Source of the DNA: Stenotrophomonas mori
GTDB lineage: Bacteria; Pseudomonadota; Gammaproteobacteria; Xanthomonadales; Xanthomonadaceae
Reading direction: 5' to 3'
DNA length: 64,000 nt
Assembly (NCBI RefSeq): GCF_023556335.1
Contig: NZ_JAIKTS010000006.1
Location: 62,001 to 126,000, forward strand
Made by a program: the position numbers and the translations under genes. Under the pieces are notes generated by a model that saw only the letters and a program-made list of their open reading frames with translations, was not told the origin of the DNA and did not search any database. Below are positions 8,550 to 18,860 of this stretch, in pieces. Position 1 is the stretch's first letter. The number at the start of each line of letters is the position of its first letter.

Positions 8550-8665
8550 TCGGATGGCCCCATGACCGACCAGCAGGTCACCGGAGCGGTCGACGAGCAC
8601 CGCTCCCTCCTCGTACAGCGCCATCACGCCGTCCAGGCCGTCGCCGTTGAGGCCGTCGAGAAACA
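8550..8665 (-). pseudogene. Remnant of an NTF2-like (SnoaL/DUF4440) gene
   Basis: Read on the minus strand, this short piece translates to FLDGLNGDGLDGVMALY followed by EEGAVLVDRSGDLLVGHGAI, the hallmark first third of NTF2-like proteins (helix, then a strand with an acidic/hydrophobic alternation). There is no in-frame start before it, and after GHGAI the frame degenerates into shadow sequence. I read it as a decayed fragment. The rest of 8345-9121 shows no gene. Confidence 0.5.
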
Positions 8666-9121
8666 GCGGCCCGGTCTGTTCGGGACGGGGGCTTTCCGGT
8701 TCATGCCGGACCCGTATGGAAGAGGGGCACCGGATGGCACCGGAGAGCGTGCATGCGTCGGTCGTGCCGCATGACCGGGGCGGCGGGAGCGGTGGTGCGG
8801 TGCGCGCCTCGCTGCGTTCCCCGGTCGGGTCAGGGGACTGCCGCTGCCCCGCCACGAGCGCGGAATCGGCCGCCGCCACGGACGCATCGCAGCCCTTCGG
8901 TACCGCGACCTGCGCCGCCAGTTGCCGCAGGTCGCCGTTCTCCGGGGCTGCTGTGGCCACAGCGACGGAGGGGGCTCCGCCGGCCGGTACCGGCGCCTGC
9001 CGCGTGGCCGCCAGCAGCCGCACCGCCGGTCGTTGCCGTACAGGAGGCCGCCCGCCGTGGCGCGGCGCCGCAGCGGGTCGGGCAATGCCTGCCGGAGACG
9101 ATACGGCGGGTGCGGTGCGCC

Positions 9122-10960
9122 TCAGCCGTCCAGCAGCGCCTTGTCCCGCACCGCGCCCTTGTCCGCGCTGGTGGCGAGCAGGGCGTAGGCCTTCAGTGCG
9201 GTGCTGACCTTGCGCGCGCGCGCTTCGGCCGGCTTCCAGCCCTTGCGGTCCTGGGCCTCGCGGCGGCGCGCCAGTTCGGCGTCGTCCACCAGCAGGTGGA
9301 TGCCACGCTGCGGGATGTCGATGCGGATGCGGTCGCCGTCCTGGACCAGGCCGATGGTGCCGCCGGCCGCCGCCTCCGGTGAGCAATGGCCGATGCTCAG
9401 GCCCGAGGTGCCGCCGGAAAAACGGCCGTCGGTGAGCAGCGCGCAGGCCTTGCCCAGGCCTTTCGATTTCAGGTAGCTGGTCGGGTACAGCATTTCCTGC
9501 ATGCCCGGGCCGCCCTTCGGGCCCTCGTAGCGGATCACCACCACGTCGCCGGCCTGCACGGCGTTGCCGAGGATGCCCTTCACCGCGGCGTCCTGGCTCT
9601 CGTAGACGCGGGCGTTGCCCTCGAACACATGGATGGACTCGTCCACGCCGGCGGTCTTGACCACGCAGCCGTCGGCGGCGAGGTTGCCGTACAGCACCGC
9701 CAGGCCGCCTTCGTGGGAGAAGGCGTGGGCGACGTCGCGGATGCAGCCGTCGGCGCGGTCCAGGTCCAGCGACGGCCAGCGCGTGCTCTGGCTGAAGGCC
9801 ACCTGGGTGGGAATGCCCGCCGGGCCGGCCTTGTAGAACGTATGCACCGCGGCGTCCTGCACCTGGGACACGTCCCACTGCGCGATGGCCTCGCCCAGGC
9901 TGCGGCTGTGCACCGTCGGCACGTCGGTGTTGAGCAGGCCGCCGCGGGCCAGTTCGCCCAGGATCGCGATGATGCCGCCGGCGCGGTGCACGTCCTCGAT
10001 GTGGTACTTCTGCGTGTTCGGCGCCACCTTGCACAGCTGCGGCACGTGCCGCGACAGGCGGTCGATGTCGCGCTGGTCGAAGGCCACCTCGCCCTCCTGC
10101 GCGGCGGCCAGCAGGTGCAGGATGGTGTTGGTGGAACCGCCCATGGCGATGTCCAGCGTCATCGCGTTCTCGAATGCCTCGAAGGTGGCGATGCCGCGCG
10201 GCAGCGCGGTCGGGTCCTCGCCGCCGTACCAGCGGTGGCACAGCTCCACGATCAGGCGCCCGGCGCGCTTGAACAGCGCCTCGCGGTCGCTGTGGGTGGC
10301 CAGCACGGTGCCGTTGCCCGGCAGCGACAGGCCCAGCGCCTCGGTCAGGCAGTTCATCGAGTTGGCGGTGAACATGCCCGAGCAGGAGCCGCAGGTGGGG
10401 CAGGCGCTGCGCTCGATCGCGGCCACCTGCTCGTCGCTGATGGCCTCGTTGCCGGCGGCGACCATCGCGTCGATCAGGTCGAGCTTGTTCTCGGCCAGCT
10501 TGGTCTTGCCCGCTTCCATCGGCCCGCCGGACACGAACACCACCGGGATGTTCAGCCGCAGCGCGGCCATCAGCATGCCGGGGGTGATCTTGTCGCAGTT
10601 GGAGATGCACACCAGCGCATCGGCGCAGTGCGCGTTGGCCATGTACTCCACCGAGTCGGCGATGATCTCGCGGCTCGGCAGCGAATACAGCATGCCGTCG
10701 TGGCCCATGGCGATGCCGTCGTCCACGGCGATGGTGTTGAACTCCTTGGCCACTCCGCCCACGGCCTCGATCTCGCGCGCCACGAGCTGCCCCATGTCCT
10801 TCAGGTGCACGTGCCCGGGCACGAACTGGGTGAAGGAGTTGGCCACGGCGACGATCGGCTTGTGGAAGTCGCCGTCGGTCATGCCGGTGGCGCGCCACAG
10901 GGCGCGGGCGCCGGCCATGTTGCGGCCGGCGGTGGAGGTTTTCGAGCGGTATTCGGGCAT
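9122..10960 (-). CDS. ilvD: Dihydroxy-acid dehydratase
   Basis: A 612-residue IlvD, the Fe-S enzyme dehydrating 2,3-dihydroxy-3-methylbutanoate and the corresponding valerate in valine/leucine and isoleucine synthesis. Start at 10960 ([27 protein letters not shown]), the conserved N-terminus. Cluster-ligand segments [12 protein letters not shown] near residue 122 and [11 protein letters not shown] near residue 195 are intact, as is the C-terminal [16 protein letters not shown]. Length matches the long IlvD class. It is monocistronic here and divergent from the ygiB-like gene, with about 180 bases between them. Confidence 0.97.
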   Translation of the reverse strand: MPEYRSKTSTAGRNMAGARALWRATGMTDGDFHKPIVAVANSFTQFVPGHVHLKDMGQLVAREIEAVGGVAKEFNTIAVDDGIAMGHDGMLYSLPSREIIADSVEYMANAHCADALVCISNCDKITPGMLMAALRLNIPVVFVSGGPMEAGKTKLAENKLDLIDAMVAAGNEAISDEQVAAIERSACPTCGSCSGMFTANSMNCLTEALGLSLPGNGTVLATHSDREALFKRAGRLIVELCHRWYGGEDPTALPRGIATFEAFENAMTLDIAMGGSTNTILHLLAAAQEGEVAFDQRDIDRLSRHVPQLCKVAPNTQKYHIEDVHRAGGIIAILGELARGGLLNTDVPTVHSRSLGEAIAQWDVSQVQDAAVHTFYKAGPAGIPTQVAFSQSTRWPSLDLDRADGCIRDVAHAFSHEGGLAVLYGNLAADGCVVKTAGVDESIHVFEGNARVYESQDAAVKGILGNAVQAGDVVVIRYEGPKGGPGMQEMLYPTSYLKSKGLGKACALLTDGRFSGGTSGLSIGHCSPEAAAGGTIGLVQDGDRIRIDIPQRGIHLLVDDAELARRREAQDRKGWKPAEARARKVSTALKAYALLATSADKGAVRDKALLDG

Positions 10961-11142
10961 GGGAACGACGTGGAATAAGGAAAATACGGCAGTCCCGATT
11001 CTGCATGAAGAACGCGGTTGCTGTTGCAACCGTCACCGCCCCCGCCGGCCGGCCGCCGCGCCCGGGGCCGGCACCGGCACAGGTGCCACGGCGCGCCGGA
11101 TCGGGCATCATTCGCCAACGACTTTACAGGGAGTTACCGACG

Positions 11143-11706
11143 ATGAAGCGTTCCCGGACCACCGCGCTGCTGCTGATGAGCACCGCGCCGCTGCTGTTCA
11201 CCGCCTGCCAGAAGGAACAGGCCGTGCAGGTGCAGGAAGGGCTGTACACCTCGGTGGAAGCCTGCAGCGAGGCCACCGGCGACCCGTCCAGCTGCCGCCA
11301 GGCGTTCGCCACCGCGCAGCAGCAGTCCGCCGACGTGGCGCCGCAGTACGCCAGCCGCGAGGCATGCGCCGCCGAGTACCCGGCCGACCAGTGCGTGCAG
11401 CAGCGCACCAGCACCGGGCATTCGTTCGTGGGCCCGATGATGATGGGCTTCTTCATGTCGCAGATGCTCAACAACGGCCGTGCCGCGGCGACCCCGGCGG
11501 CGCAGCCGGCGTTCCGCGACAAGGCCAACGGCTGGGCCAAGCCGGCCGCGGCCCCGGGCGGCAGCGGTGGCCTGAACACCGGCAGCCGCATCGGCGCCGG
11601 CAAGGCCGGGCTGGCCCCGGTGGCCGCCGAACCGAACCGTGCGGTCACCGCCAGCCGTGGCGGTTTCGGCGCGCGCAGCGGCGGCCGCAGCAGCTCCGGC
11701 GGTTGA
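11143..11706 (+). CDS. DUF1190 (YgiB-like) lipoprotein
   Basis: A 187-residue lipoprotein: signal peptide KRSRTTALLLMSTAPLLFTAC ends in a lipobox Cys near residue 21, followed by Cys-containing repeats with the family pattern (YTSVEACSEATGDPSSCRQAFATA and YASREACAAEYPADQCVQ) and a Gly/Ser-rich tail. This is the DUF1190/YgiB family, found next to ygiC in Enterobacteria. The start at 11143 has GGGAG about 9 bases upstream. The next gene follows after 4 bases, so they form an operon. Molecular role unknown. Confidence 0.85.
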   Translation: MKRSRTTALLLMSTAPLLFTACQKEQAVQVQEGLYTSVEACSEATGDPSSCRQAFATAQQQSADVAPQYASREACAAEYPADQCVQQRTSTGHSFVGPMMMGFFMSQMLNNGRAAATPAAQPAFRDKANGWAKPAAAPGGSGGLNTGSRIGAGKAGLAPVAAEPNRAVTASRGGFGARSGGRSSSGG

Positions 11707-11710
11707 TGCG

Positions 11711-12898
11711 GTGAAGCGGGTTGCCATCGCCGAGCGCTCCAACTGGCGCGCTCGCGCCGCCGACTGCGGCTTCCGGTTCCACACCATCGACGGCGCGCCG
11801 TACTGGGACGAAACCGCGTACTACGCCTTCACCCTGCGCCAGATCGAGAACGACCTGGAAGACCCCAGCGCCGAGCTGCATGCGATGGCGATGGACCTGG
11901 TCGGCGAGGTGGTGGCCAGCGAGGAATGGATGGAACGGCTGGCGATCCCGGCAGCGTTCCGCGACTGGATCGCCGAGAGCTGGCGCCGCCGCGATCCGCA
12001 CCTCTACGGGCGCCTGGATTTCGCCTACGACGGCAACGGTCCGGCGAAGCTGTACGAACTGAACTACGACACCCCGACCTCGCTGTACGAGGCGGCGTTC
12101 TTCCAGTGGCAGTGGCTGGAGGACCAGCGCAACCGCGGCGCCCTGCCGCAGCAGGCGGACCAGTTCAACTCCGTCCATGAGGCGCTGGTCGAGCGGTTCG
12201 CCGAACTGGCCGGGCTGCTGCCGCCGCCGCTGTACTTCAGTGCGGTGCGCGAGTCGGAGGAGGACCAGGGCACGGTCGCCTACCTGCGCGACTGCGCCGC
12301 CCAGGCCGGCCTGCCGGCCGCGGCGCTGGCCATCGAGGACATCGGCCTGTCGGCCGACGGCCGCTTCACCGATCTGGACGACACCGTGATCGGCAGCCTG
12401 TTCAAGCTGTACCCGCTGGAAGACCTGATGCGCGAGGAGTTCGGTGCGGCCCTGCCGCGCGCCGGCGTACAGCTGCTGGAGCCGGCATGGAAGGCGGTGC
12501 TGAGCAACAAGGGCATCCTGCCGCTGCTGTGGCAGCGCCATCGCGGCCATCCCAACCTGCTGGAGGCGCATTTCGACGATGGCAGCGCGTTGCCCGCCGG
12601 GTGGGTGCGCAAGCCGCTGCATTCGCGCGAAGGCGCCAACGTCGCCATGCACATGGCCGATGGCCGCTGGCAGGAGAGCGAGGGCCCGTATGCCGGCCCC
12701 TGCATCCGCCAGGCGTTCCATCCGCTGCCGGGATTCGACGGCAATTACCCGATGGTCGGCAGCTGGGTGGTGGGCGACCGTGCCTGCGGCATCGGCATGC
12801 GCGAGGACGACAGCCGCATCACCCGCGACAGCGCCCGCTTCCTGCCGCACGCCATCATCGACGACGCCCCCCAGGGCAGCACCCGCATCTACGTCTGA
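11711..12898 (+). CDS. Glutathionylspermidine synthase-family protein (YgiC-like)
   Basis: A 395-residue ATP-grasp protein of the glutathionylspermidine synthase family. It starts at GTG 11711 (KRVAIAERSNWRARA), which aligns with the E. coli YgiC N-terminus, and contains YWDETAYYAFTL, LYELNYDTPTSLYEAAFFQWQWLEDQ and a late KPLHSREGANV. By analogy with YgiC it is an ATP-dependent ligase-type enzyme; whether it makes glutathionylspermidine is not known. Four bases separate it from the DUF1190 gene, recreating the ygiBC pair. Confidence 0.88.
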   Translation: MKRVAIAERSNWRARAADCGFRFHTIDGAPYWDETAYYAFTLRQIENDLEDPSAELHAMAMDLVGEVVASEEWMERLAIPAAFRDWIAESWRRRDPHLYGRLDFAYDGNGPAKLYELNYDTPTSLYEAAFFQWQWLEDQRNRGALPQQADQFNSVHEALVERFAELAGLLPPPLYFSAVRESEEDQGTVAYLRDCAAQAGLPAAALAIEDIGLSADGRFTDLDDTVIGSLFKLYPLEDLMREEFGAALPRAGVQLLEPAWKAVLSNKGILPLLWQRHRGHPNLLEAHFDDGSALPAGWVRKPLHSREGANVAMHMADGRWQESEGPYAGPCIRQAFHPLPGFDGNYPMVGSWVVGDRACGIGMREDDSRITRDSARFLPHAIIDDAPQGSTRIYV

Positions 12899-12936
12899 TC
12901 GCGGATCGCCGGTAGAGCGGGGCCCGCGCCCACCTG

Positions 12937-13003
12937 GTAGAGCGGGGCCGTGCCCCGCTGAAGCCTTGCCGGGCATGCCCCGCCGGGCAAGGCCCGGCGC
13001 TAC
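12937..13003. repeat. Pair of inverted GTAG-type REP palindromes
   Basis: GTAG then AGCGGGGC-CGT-GCCCCGCT at 12937-12959 on the plus strand, followed by an oppositely oriented unit at 12981-13003 whose minus strand reads GTAG-CGCCGGGC-CTT-GCCCGGCG. Each has an 8-bp perfect stem headed by GTAG, the signature of REPs mobilised by RAYT transposases. A truncated GTAG head lies at 12912. No RAYT gene is in this window. Confidence 0.8.
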
Positions 13004-13083
13004 ACCGCGCCGGGATGGATGGGTGCCAATCGCAGGGAAGCACACTCCCGATACCGTCGCCGTCCGCCGCTCGCGCCCACCCG

Positions 13084-13136
13084 GTAGAGCGGGGCCGTGC
13101 CCCGCTGGAGCCTTGCCGGCAATGCCCCGGCGCTAC
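13084..13136. repeat. GTAG-type REP pair overlapping the DUF58 stop codon
   Basis: GTAG-AGCGGGGC-CGT-GCCCCGCT at 13084-13106, then a degenerate inverted partner ending in CTAC at 13133-13136. The TAG of that minus-strand GTAG is exactly the stop codon of the DUF58 gene. Confidence 0.75.
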
Positions 13137-14431
13137 AGCAATCCGTCGCGCTTGACCGCGAGGTAGCGTTCGACCAGCGCGGCCGGCAGTGCGTCGGCGG
13201 TCACGTCGAGCACCATCACCCGATGGCTGCGCAGGGCGTCGTGGGCGGCGGCGCGCTGCTGCAGGTAGCGGGCGATGGCGCCGGCCTGGAGCGCGTCGGG
13301 CAGGGTGCTGGCCGGGCGGGCCAGGGCATCGTCCAGTTCGCGCTCGCGCAGGCTGGCCACGCAGACCAGGTGCCGCTTCTGCAGCAGGCGCACGGCGGCC
13401 AACAGATCCTCGATGTCCTCGTCGCGGACGTTGGTCACCAGCATCACCAGGCAGCGCCGCGAGTGCCGCAGCGCAAGCTCGGAGGCCGCGGCGAGGTAGT
13501 CGGTGGCCACCGGCCGTGGCTGCAGGTCGTAGCTGGCACGCAGCAGGGTGTCGAGGGTGCCGAGGCCGCGTTGCGGCGCGACCCAGCGGGTATCGCCGCC
13601 ACGGGCGAACAGGCCCACGCCGTCGCCCTGGCGCAGCGCCAGGTAGGACACCACCAGCGCGGCGTTGAGGGCGTGGTCGAAATGCGACAGCCCGCCTTCG
13701 TCGGCCATCATCCGCCGTCCGGTGTCGACCAGCATCAGCACCTGCTGGTTCTTTTCGTCCTGGTACTCGCGCGAGATCAGCTTGCGCGCGCGGGAGGTGG
13801 CTTTCCAGTCGATCTGGCGCAGGCTGTCGCCGACGCGGTACTCGCGCATCTGGTGGAAATCGGTCCCCTCGCCGCGGCGCCGCTTGAGGTGCGCGCCGAC
13901 CAGGCGCGAGGCCATTTCCGCGCTGAGCAGGGCCAGGCGTGTCAGTGGCACGAAGTTCGGATAGACCCGCACCTTCTGCGCTTGCCCGGCGATGCGCGAT
14001 TGCCGCCACAGCCGCAGCGGCGAATGCAGGCGCAGCTGGATGCCGTCGAAGACGAACGCACCGCGCGCGCCAGGGGTGAAGTGGTAGCTGAAGCGGGATT
14101 CGCTGGCGCGCGACAGGCGCAGTGTGCGCGGCAGCCCGCGCGTGCTCCAGCCGCCGGGCACGAGGTCGAATACGTCCACGCGCTGCCGGCCGAAGCTGTC
14201 CAGCTGCAACCAGGTCTCGCGTTCTACGCCCAGAGCCAGGGTTTCAGGCAATTCGCGCCGTACTGTGGGGGTGGGGCGGCGTCGCAGCCATAGTGCGTCT
14301 GCCAGGGCGGGCAGGGCGATCGCGCAGGCCATGGCCGTCCAGATTCCGGTGGGCAGCAGGTGCAGGGCGACGGGGATGCCGAGCAGGCCCCACAGGGCGA
14401 GCAGTGCGATCAGCAGGGGGGTGGGCCTCAC
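13133..14431 (-). CDS. DUF58 domain protein
   Basis: A 432-residue protein with two N-terminal membrane segments (PLLIALLALWGLLGIPVALHL and a second around residue 35), then a soluble domain containing the DUF58 signature GEGTDFHQMREYRVGDSLRQIDWKATSRARKLISREYQDEKNQQVL followed by a von Willebrand-like MLVDTGRRM. DUF58 proteins accompany MoxR ATPases and are thought to act as adaptors for their chaperone activity. The start is a GTG at 14431, since an in-frame ATG further up gives only shadow sequence. Unlike the tight spacing of the other operon genes, it is separated from moxR by 681 bases holding a MITE-like element, so it may now depend on its own promoter. Confidence 0.9.
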   Translation of the reverse strand: MRPTPLLIALLALWGLLGIPVALHLLPTGIWTAMACAIALPALADALWLRRRPTPTVRRELPETLALGVERETWLQLDSFGRQRVDVFDLVPGGWSTRGLPRTLRLSRASESRFSYHFTPGARGAFVFDGIQLRLHSPLRLWRQSRIAGQAQKVRVYPNFVPLTRLALLSAEMASRLVGAHLKRRRGEGTDFHQMREYRVGDSLRQIDWKATSRARKLISREYQDEKNQQVLMLVDTGRRMMADEGGLSHFDHALNAALVVSYLALRQGDGVGLFARGGDTRWVAPQRGLGTLDTLLRASYDLQPRPVATDYLAAASELALRHSRRCLVMLVTNVRDEDIEDLLAAVRLLQKRHLVCVASLRERELDDALARPASTLPDALQAGAIARYLQQRAAAHDALRSHRVMVLDVTADALPAALVERYLAVKRDGLL

Positions 14432-14489
14432 GCGGTGACCTTCATGACGGGTTCGTTGCCTGCAGGCAGATGCGGAAGCACGAAGATTT

Positions 14490-14959
14490 TTGCGGTTTCG
14501 GTTGCCCGTGACTTTGCTGCCGATTTTGGTTTTTGACCTTCGGGCCCCCTTTTGCAGCGACGGAGCCGGCGGGAAAAACCCGAAGGGCGGCGTGCAGGGA
14601 TGCACGCCGTTTTTCGACGAGACAGGGATGTCTCGTCGAAAAATCCCGCCGGCGGAGTGGACCCGGCGCGCGCAGCGCGTCGGGCGCGTAGGCACGGGCG
14701 TGTTTCCTTGGGCCACGTTTCTTTGCTCGTGCAACGAAAAGATAGCCAAAAGAAACACGCGCCGGACGCGATCCGATGCGGCTGTGCCGCATCGGTTCCC
14801 TGCGCTCCCCGCGTGCCGAGGGGACGGCGCACAACTCGCTCCGCTCAGGCACGTGCGCCTCTTCGCCCTTCGGCCCGCCGCGGTACTCGGCTCGCTCTAC
14901 GGCGGTGGGAGTCAAGGGCTGGAAAGCAGAAGCAAGATCACGGGCAACCGCAACCGCAA
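14490..14959. mobile_element. 470-bp MITE-like element with 29-bp terminal inverted repeats
   Basis: The left end (14490-14518) and the reverse complement of the right end (14931-14959) match at 26 of 29 positions; the core GTTGCCCGTGA / TCACGGGCAAC is identical. Between them is non-coding DNA dense in palindromes (14565-14653 and ATGCGGC-TGT-GCCGCAT near 14774) with no transposase gene. It sits between moxR and DUF58, two genes normally adjacent. Conceptual translations of such segments look like the false small proteins often annotated in Xanthomonadaceae, suggesting a dispersed family. Target-site duplication not identified. Confidence 0.6.
14565..14653 (+). other. Three-way RNA-like structure with two GGGA-loop hairpins
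   Basis: An outer 10-bp stem (GCCGGCGGGA with TCCCGCCGGC) encloses two perfect hairpins: CGGCGTGCA-GGGA-TGCACGCCG at 14588-14609 and a 15-bp stem at 14610-14643 whose apex reads GACA-GGGA-TGTC. The second apex matches the CsrA/RsmA consensus ACARGGAUGU when transcribed from the plus strand. It lies inside the MITE-like element. Transcription is not shown. Confidence 0.5.
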
Positions 14960-14983
14960 CCGCAACCGCAACCGCAACCGCAA
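14944..14983 (+). repeat. GCAACC hexanucleotide tandem repeat
   Basis: Six full copies of GCAACC plus GCAA in a row. The run begins inside the right terminal repeat of the MITE-like element and extends outward, so it probably arose by slippage of the two copies already in that terminus. Confidence 0.9.
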
Positions 14984-15112
14984 TTCCTGCCTGTGCGGCG
15001 ACCTCGATGGATGCACACATGGCAGTGACGGCAACAGCAGCCCACCCAGAACCCTCCCCCCGCACCGTGTACGAGGGAGCAGGTACCGAAGTTGCATGGC
15101 CGCCCACAACCC

Positions 15113-16128
<1,016 letters not shown>

Positions 16129-16132
<4 letters not shown>

Positions 16133-17283
16133 AGCTGGTTTCTCATCTGGATCAGCAGGGCGATGCGCTCGCGCAGCGCGGTGTCGTCGCGTGGGGAGGG
16201 TACCTGCAGGGCAGTGCGCACGCGCTCCAGCGGCCACCGCAGATGGTCGGCGATGGCCTGCAGGTGGGCGTCGCCTTCCAGCGCGGCGGCCAGCGGCGCG
16301 CGCCGCCGCAGGCGGGCGAGGAACGCGGTGCGCATCGCCTCATGCAGCAGTGCGCTCCTGCCATGGCGGTGCAGGTGCTCGCCGCTGGCCCGCACGTGTT
16401 CGAGCAGCGAGCGGCGTTCCTGCCGCGGCGACGGCAGCCATGGACCGAAGCGCTGGGCGCGCATCCACAGCCAGGCCAGCAGCGCCAGCAGCATCGGCCC
16501 GCCTATCGGCCAGCCGCGCTGCAGCAGGGTCTTCCACAGCGAGGGGGCATCCACCGCGTAGACCAGGTGCATGCGGCCCTTGCCGTAGTTGGGTGCGAGC
16601 ACAAGCCGGGCGAGGTCGCGGTGCACGGGATCGCGCAGGCCGGTGTCCGTGGCACCGTCGCGGTTGGCACCGTTGCGCAGGAAGCCGGTGTCGCCCAGTA
16701 CGTCGACGCGGCCGCTGCCGAAGCGCAGCCGCGCATAGGCCAGGGTCGCGTCGGCGCCATCGCCCCAGCGGCGCTCGGCGCGGCTGTTCGCGGCCAGGGT
16801 GAACCGGGTGCCGCCGCAGAACTCGTCGTGCGCGGCCTCTCCCGGCACCCGCCAGCGCTGGCAACGGGGCGGCGTGCTGTCGGGGAGGATGCCCAGGCGG
16901 TCGAGCAGGGTCCGTTGGCCGTCCAGGGCAGGATCCGCAGGCGGCACGGCCAGCAGCAGGTGGCCGCCGTGCTCCACCCACTCCAGCAGCTGCTCGACCT
17001 CGGCGGGCGGGAGCCCGCGCGGGTCGTCCAGCATCAACAGGGTGTCGCGTGGCTGCAGGCGCATCGCCGGCAGGTCCAGCGTCCGCCGCGATTCGGCCTC
17101 CAGGCCATCGCGGCGCAGCGTCTCGCGCAGGGCGAACACGGGGTTGAAGCTGGGTTCGCCATAGACCGGCAGCGGCGCCGGCCCGCATACGCGCTGGTAG
17201 CTGCGCAGGAACCAGGTGACGGCGAGGGTGGCAAGCAGCAGCGCGGCCAGCGCGATCAGTGCATTGCGCAGACGGATGCTCAT
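16129..17283 (-). CDS. DUF4350 domain membrane protein
   Basis: A 384-residue protein with an N-terminal membrane segment (ALIALAALLLATLAVTWFL), a periplasmic or extracytoplasmic domain of DUF4350 type (FNPVFALRETLRRDGLEAESRR, LLMLDDPRGLPPAEVEQLLEWVEHGGHLLLAV, VDVLGDTGFLRN), a second membrane segment near residue 265 (GGPMLLALLAWLWMRAQRFGP) and a cytoplasmic helical tail. Start taken at 17283, overlapping the upstream TGA; an ATG three codons earlier is possible. The domain resembles GATase-like folds of unknown activity. It overlaps genes on both sides by 4 bases, strong operon evidence. Confidence 0.85.
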
Positions 17284-18860
17284 GCCGGCCATCCGTAATG
17301 CCGCTGCAGATCATCGAGCAGCGCCTGGAAATCGGCATCGGCCGGCAGCCGGCCGGCATAGGCCGCGTACTGCCAGGTGCGCACCATGCGCGCGAACAGG
17401 CGCCGGTCCGCCTCTTCCGGCATGCGCCGGGACGCGCGCAGGCACTGCGCCTCGGTGCTGCCGGGCGGCAGCACGATCCCGGCCCGTCGCGACAGTTCGT
17501 CCAGGCTGGCGCGGTATAGCAGGGCCAACGCGTGCCGGGGCCTGCCTTCCTGCCACAGCCGGCGGGCGCTGGCGAGGATGTCCGGCGGCAGGACCTCGGG
17601 CAGTTGCAGCGCGGTGTGGGCGACCGGGGTCGCCGCGCCGTGCCGCGGCAGGCGTCCGCCGCCGCGCAGCCAAGGCAGCCACCTGCGCATGGTCAGCAGC
17701 AGCGCCAACAGCAGTGCGCCGACCACGATCCACAGCGCGCCGCGGCTGAGCAGCGCCAGCAGGTCGCCGATGCCGCGCAAGATCCCGTCGGCGGGGAAAT
17801 CCCAGTCCTTCGGGGGCCTGGCGGTTGCCGGTTCCCTGCGCTCCCAGTGGCACAGCGTATGGCTGGCGCCCAGCTGCGGGTCCTCGTAGGCCCGCGCCGC
17901 GGCCTGGCGGAAGCCGGCGGTGTCCACCGGCGCCGGCCCGAAGATCGCCGCCGGGGTGGGGTCGCCGGGCGCCCGGAGGGTGGCGCCCTTGCGGTTGTCG
18001 TCGGCTGCCGTCTGCGGGTTGGCGGCGTTCTGCGCCCGCCCGGGCACGGGCGGCAGCAGGCCGGCCAGGAGCAGCAACGCCAGCGCCAGCAAGGGCGCGC
18101 CGCCCTGCAGGCGCTGGCGCAGCCGGCGGAAGGCGATCTCCACGTCCCAGGCTTCCAGCTGGGTACGGCGGTTGAGGTACAGGCCGAAGCCGGCGCCGCT
18201 GTAGAACGGCCCGATGAGCGTCAGTGCCGCCCAGGCCAGCAGGTTCAGGCCGAGCCAGACCCAGGCCGGCGTATCGCTGCCGATCAGCGAGACCGCGATG
18301 CGCAGCGATTCCGGCAGCGCGTCCAGCGGCACGAACAGGAACACCAGGGCGATGCCGGCCAGCTGCAGCATCGCCTCGAAGTGCCAGAACACCAGCGTCA
18401 GCAGCGAGGCATGGCCATAGGCCGCGCCGCCCAGCACGCGCCGCCGGGCACGCCGTTGCCGGGCATCGCCGCCTTCGAGCAGGTCCACCGGCATCAGCAG
18501 CGCCCGTGCCGGGCTCAGCCGGCGCCAGCCCAGGTAGGGCAGCAGGCCGCGCCAGCCCCAGTGCCACTGCGCGCGCAGGGTGGCGGCGGGCGCGGGTTCG
18601 GCGCCGAACGCACCGCGCGAGATCACGTACAGCGGGATGCGCTCGAACGCCGGTTTCAGCCACCACATCAGCAGTGCCGGCAACCAGTAGTTGTCCAGCC
18701 ACCAGCCCGCGCCGTTGAGCAGCGCGAACAGCGGCAGGGTCAGCAGTACCCATGGAACCCAGATGGCCCTGGCGTGGCGCCGCACCAGCGCCGTGCCCAG
18801 CTCCATCGCCTCCCACTGCGAGCGCGCGCGCAGCACCACGTCGAGCTGGTCAATGCGCAT
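17280..18860 (-). CDS. DUF4129 domain multi-pass membrane protein
   Basis: A 526-residue integral membrane protein. Several hydrophobic helices occur in the first 290 residues (AIWVPWVLLTLPLFALLNGAGWWL, LQLAGIALVFLFVPLDAL, LGLNLLAWAALTLIGPFY, LLALALLLLAGLLPPVPG) and another near residue 385 (ALWIVVGALLLALLLTM). The C-terminal 130 residues form the DUF4129 domain (ALALLYRASLDELSRRAG, EAQCLRA, MVRTWQYAAYAGRLPADADFQALL), often found beside MoxR/DUF58 and in protease-associated proteins. Start at 18860 overlaps the preceding gene by 11 bases. Confidence 0.87.
   Translation of the reverse strand: MRIDQLDVVLRARSQWEAMELGTALVRRHARAIWVPWVLLTLPLFALLNGAGWWLDNYWLPALLMWWLKPAFERIPLYVISRGAFGAEPAPAATLRAQWHWGWRGLLPYLGWRRLSPARALLMPVDLLEGGDARQRRARRRVLGGAAYGHASLLTLVFWHFEAMLQLAGIALVFLFVPLDALPESLRIAVSLIGSDTPAWVWLGLNLLAWAALTLIGPFYSGAGFGLYLNRRTQLEAWDVEIAFRRLRQRLQGGAPLLALALLLLAGLLPPVPGRAQNAANPQTAADDNRKGATLRAPGDPTPAAIFGPAPVDTAGFRQAAARAYEDPQLGASHTLCHWERREPATARPPKDWDFPADGILRGIGDLLALLSRGALWIVVGALLLALLLTMRRWLPWLRGGGRLPRHGAATPVAHTALQLPEVLPPDILASARRLWQEGRPRHALALLYRASLDELSRRAGIVLPPGSTEAQCLRASRRMPEEADRRLFARMVRTWQYAAYAGRLPADADFQALLDDLQRHYGWPA

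Noticed and set aside
9386-10978. 530-codon plus-strand open frame opposite ilvD
   Set aside because: Pure antisense shadow of IlvD caused by high third-position G/C.
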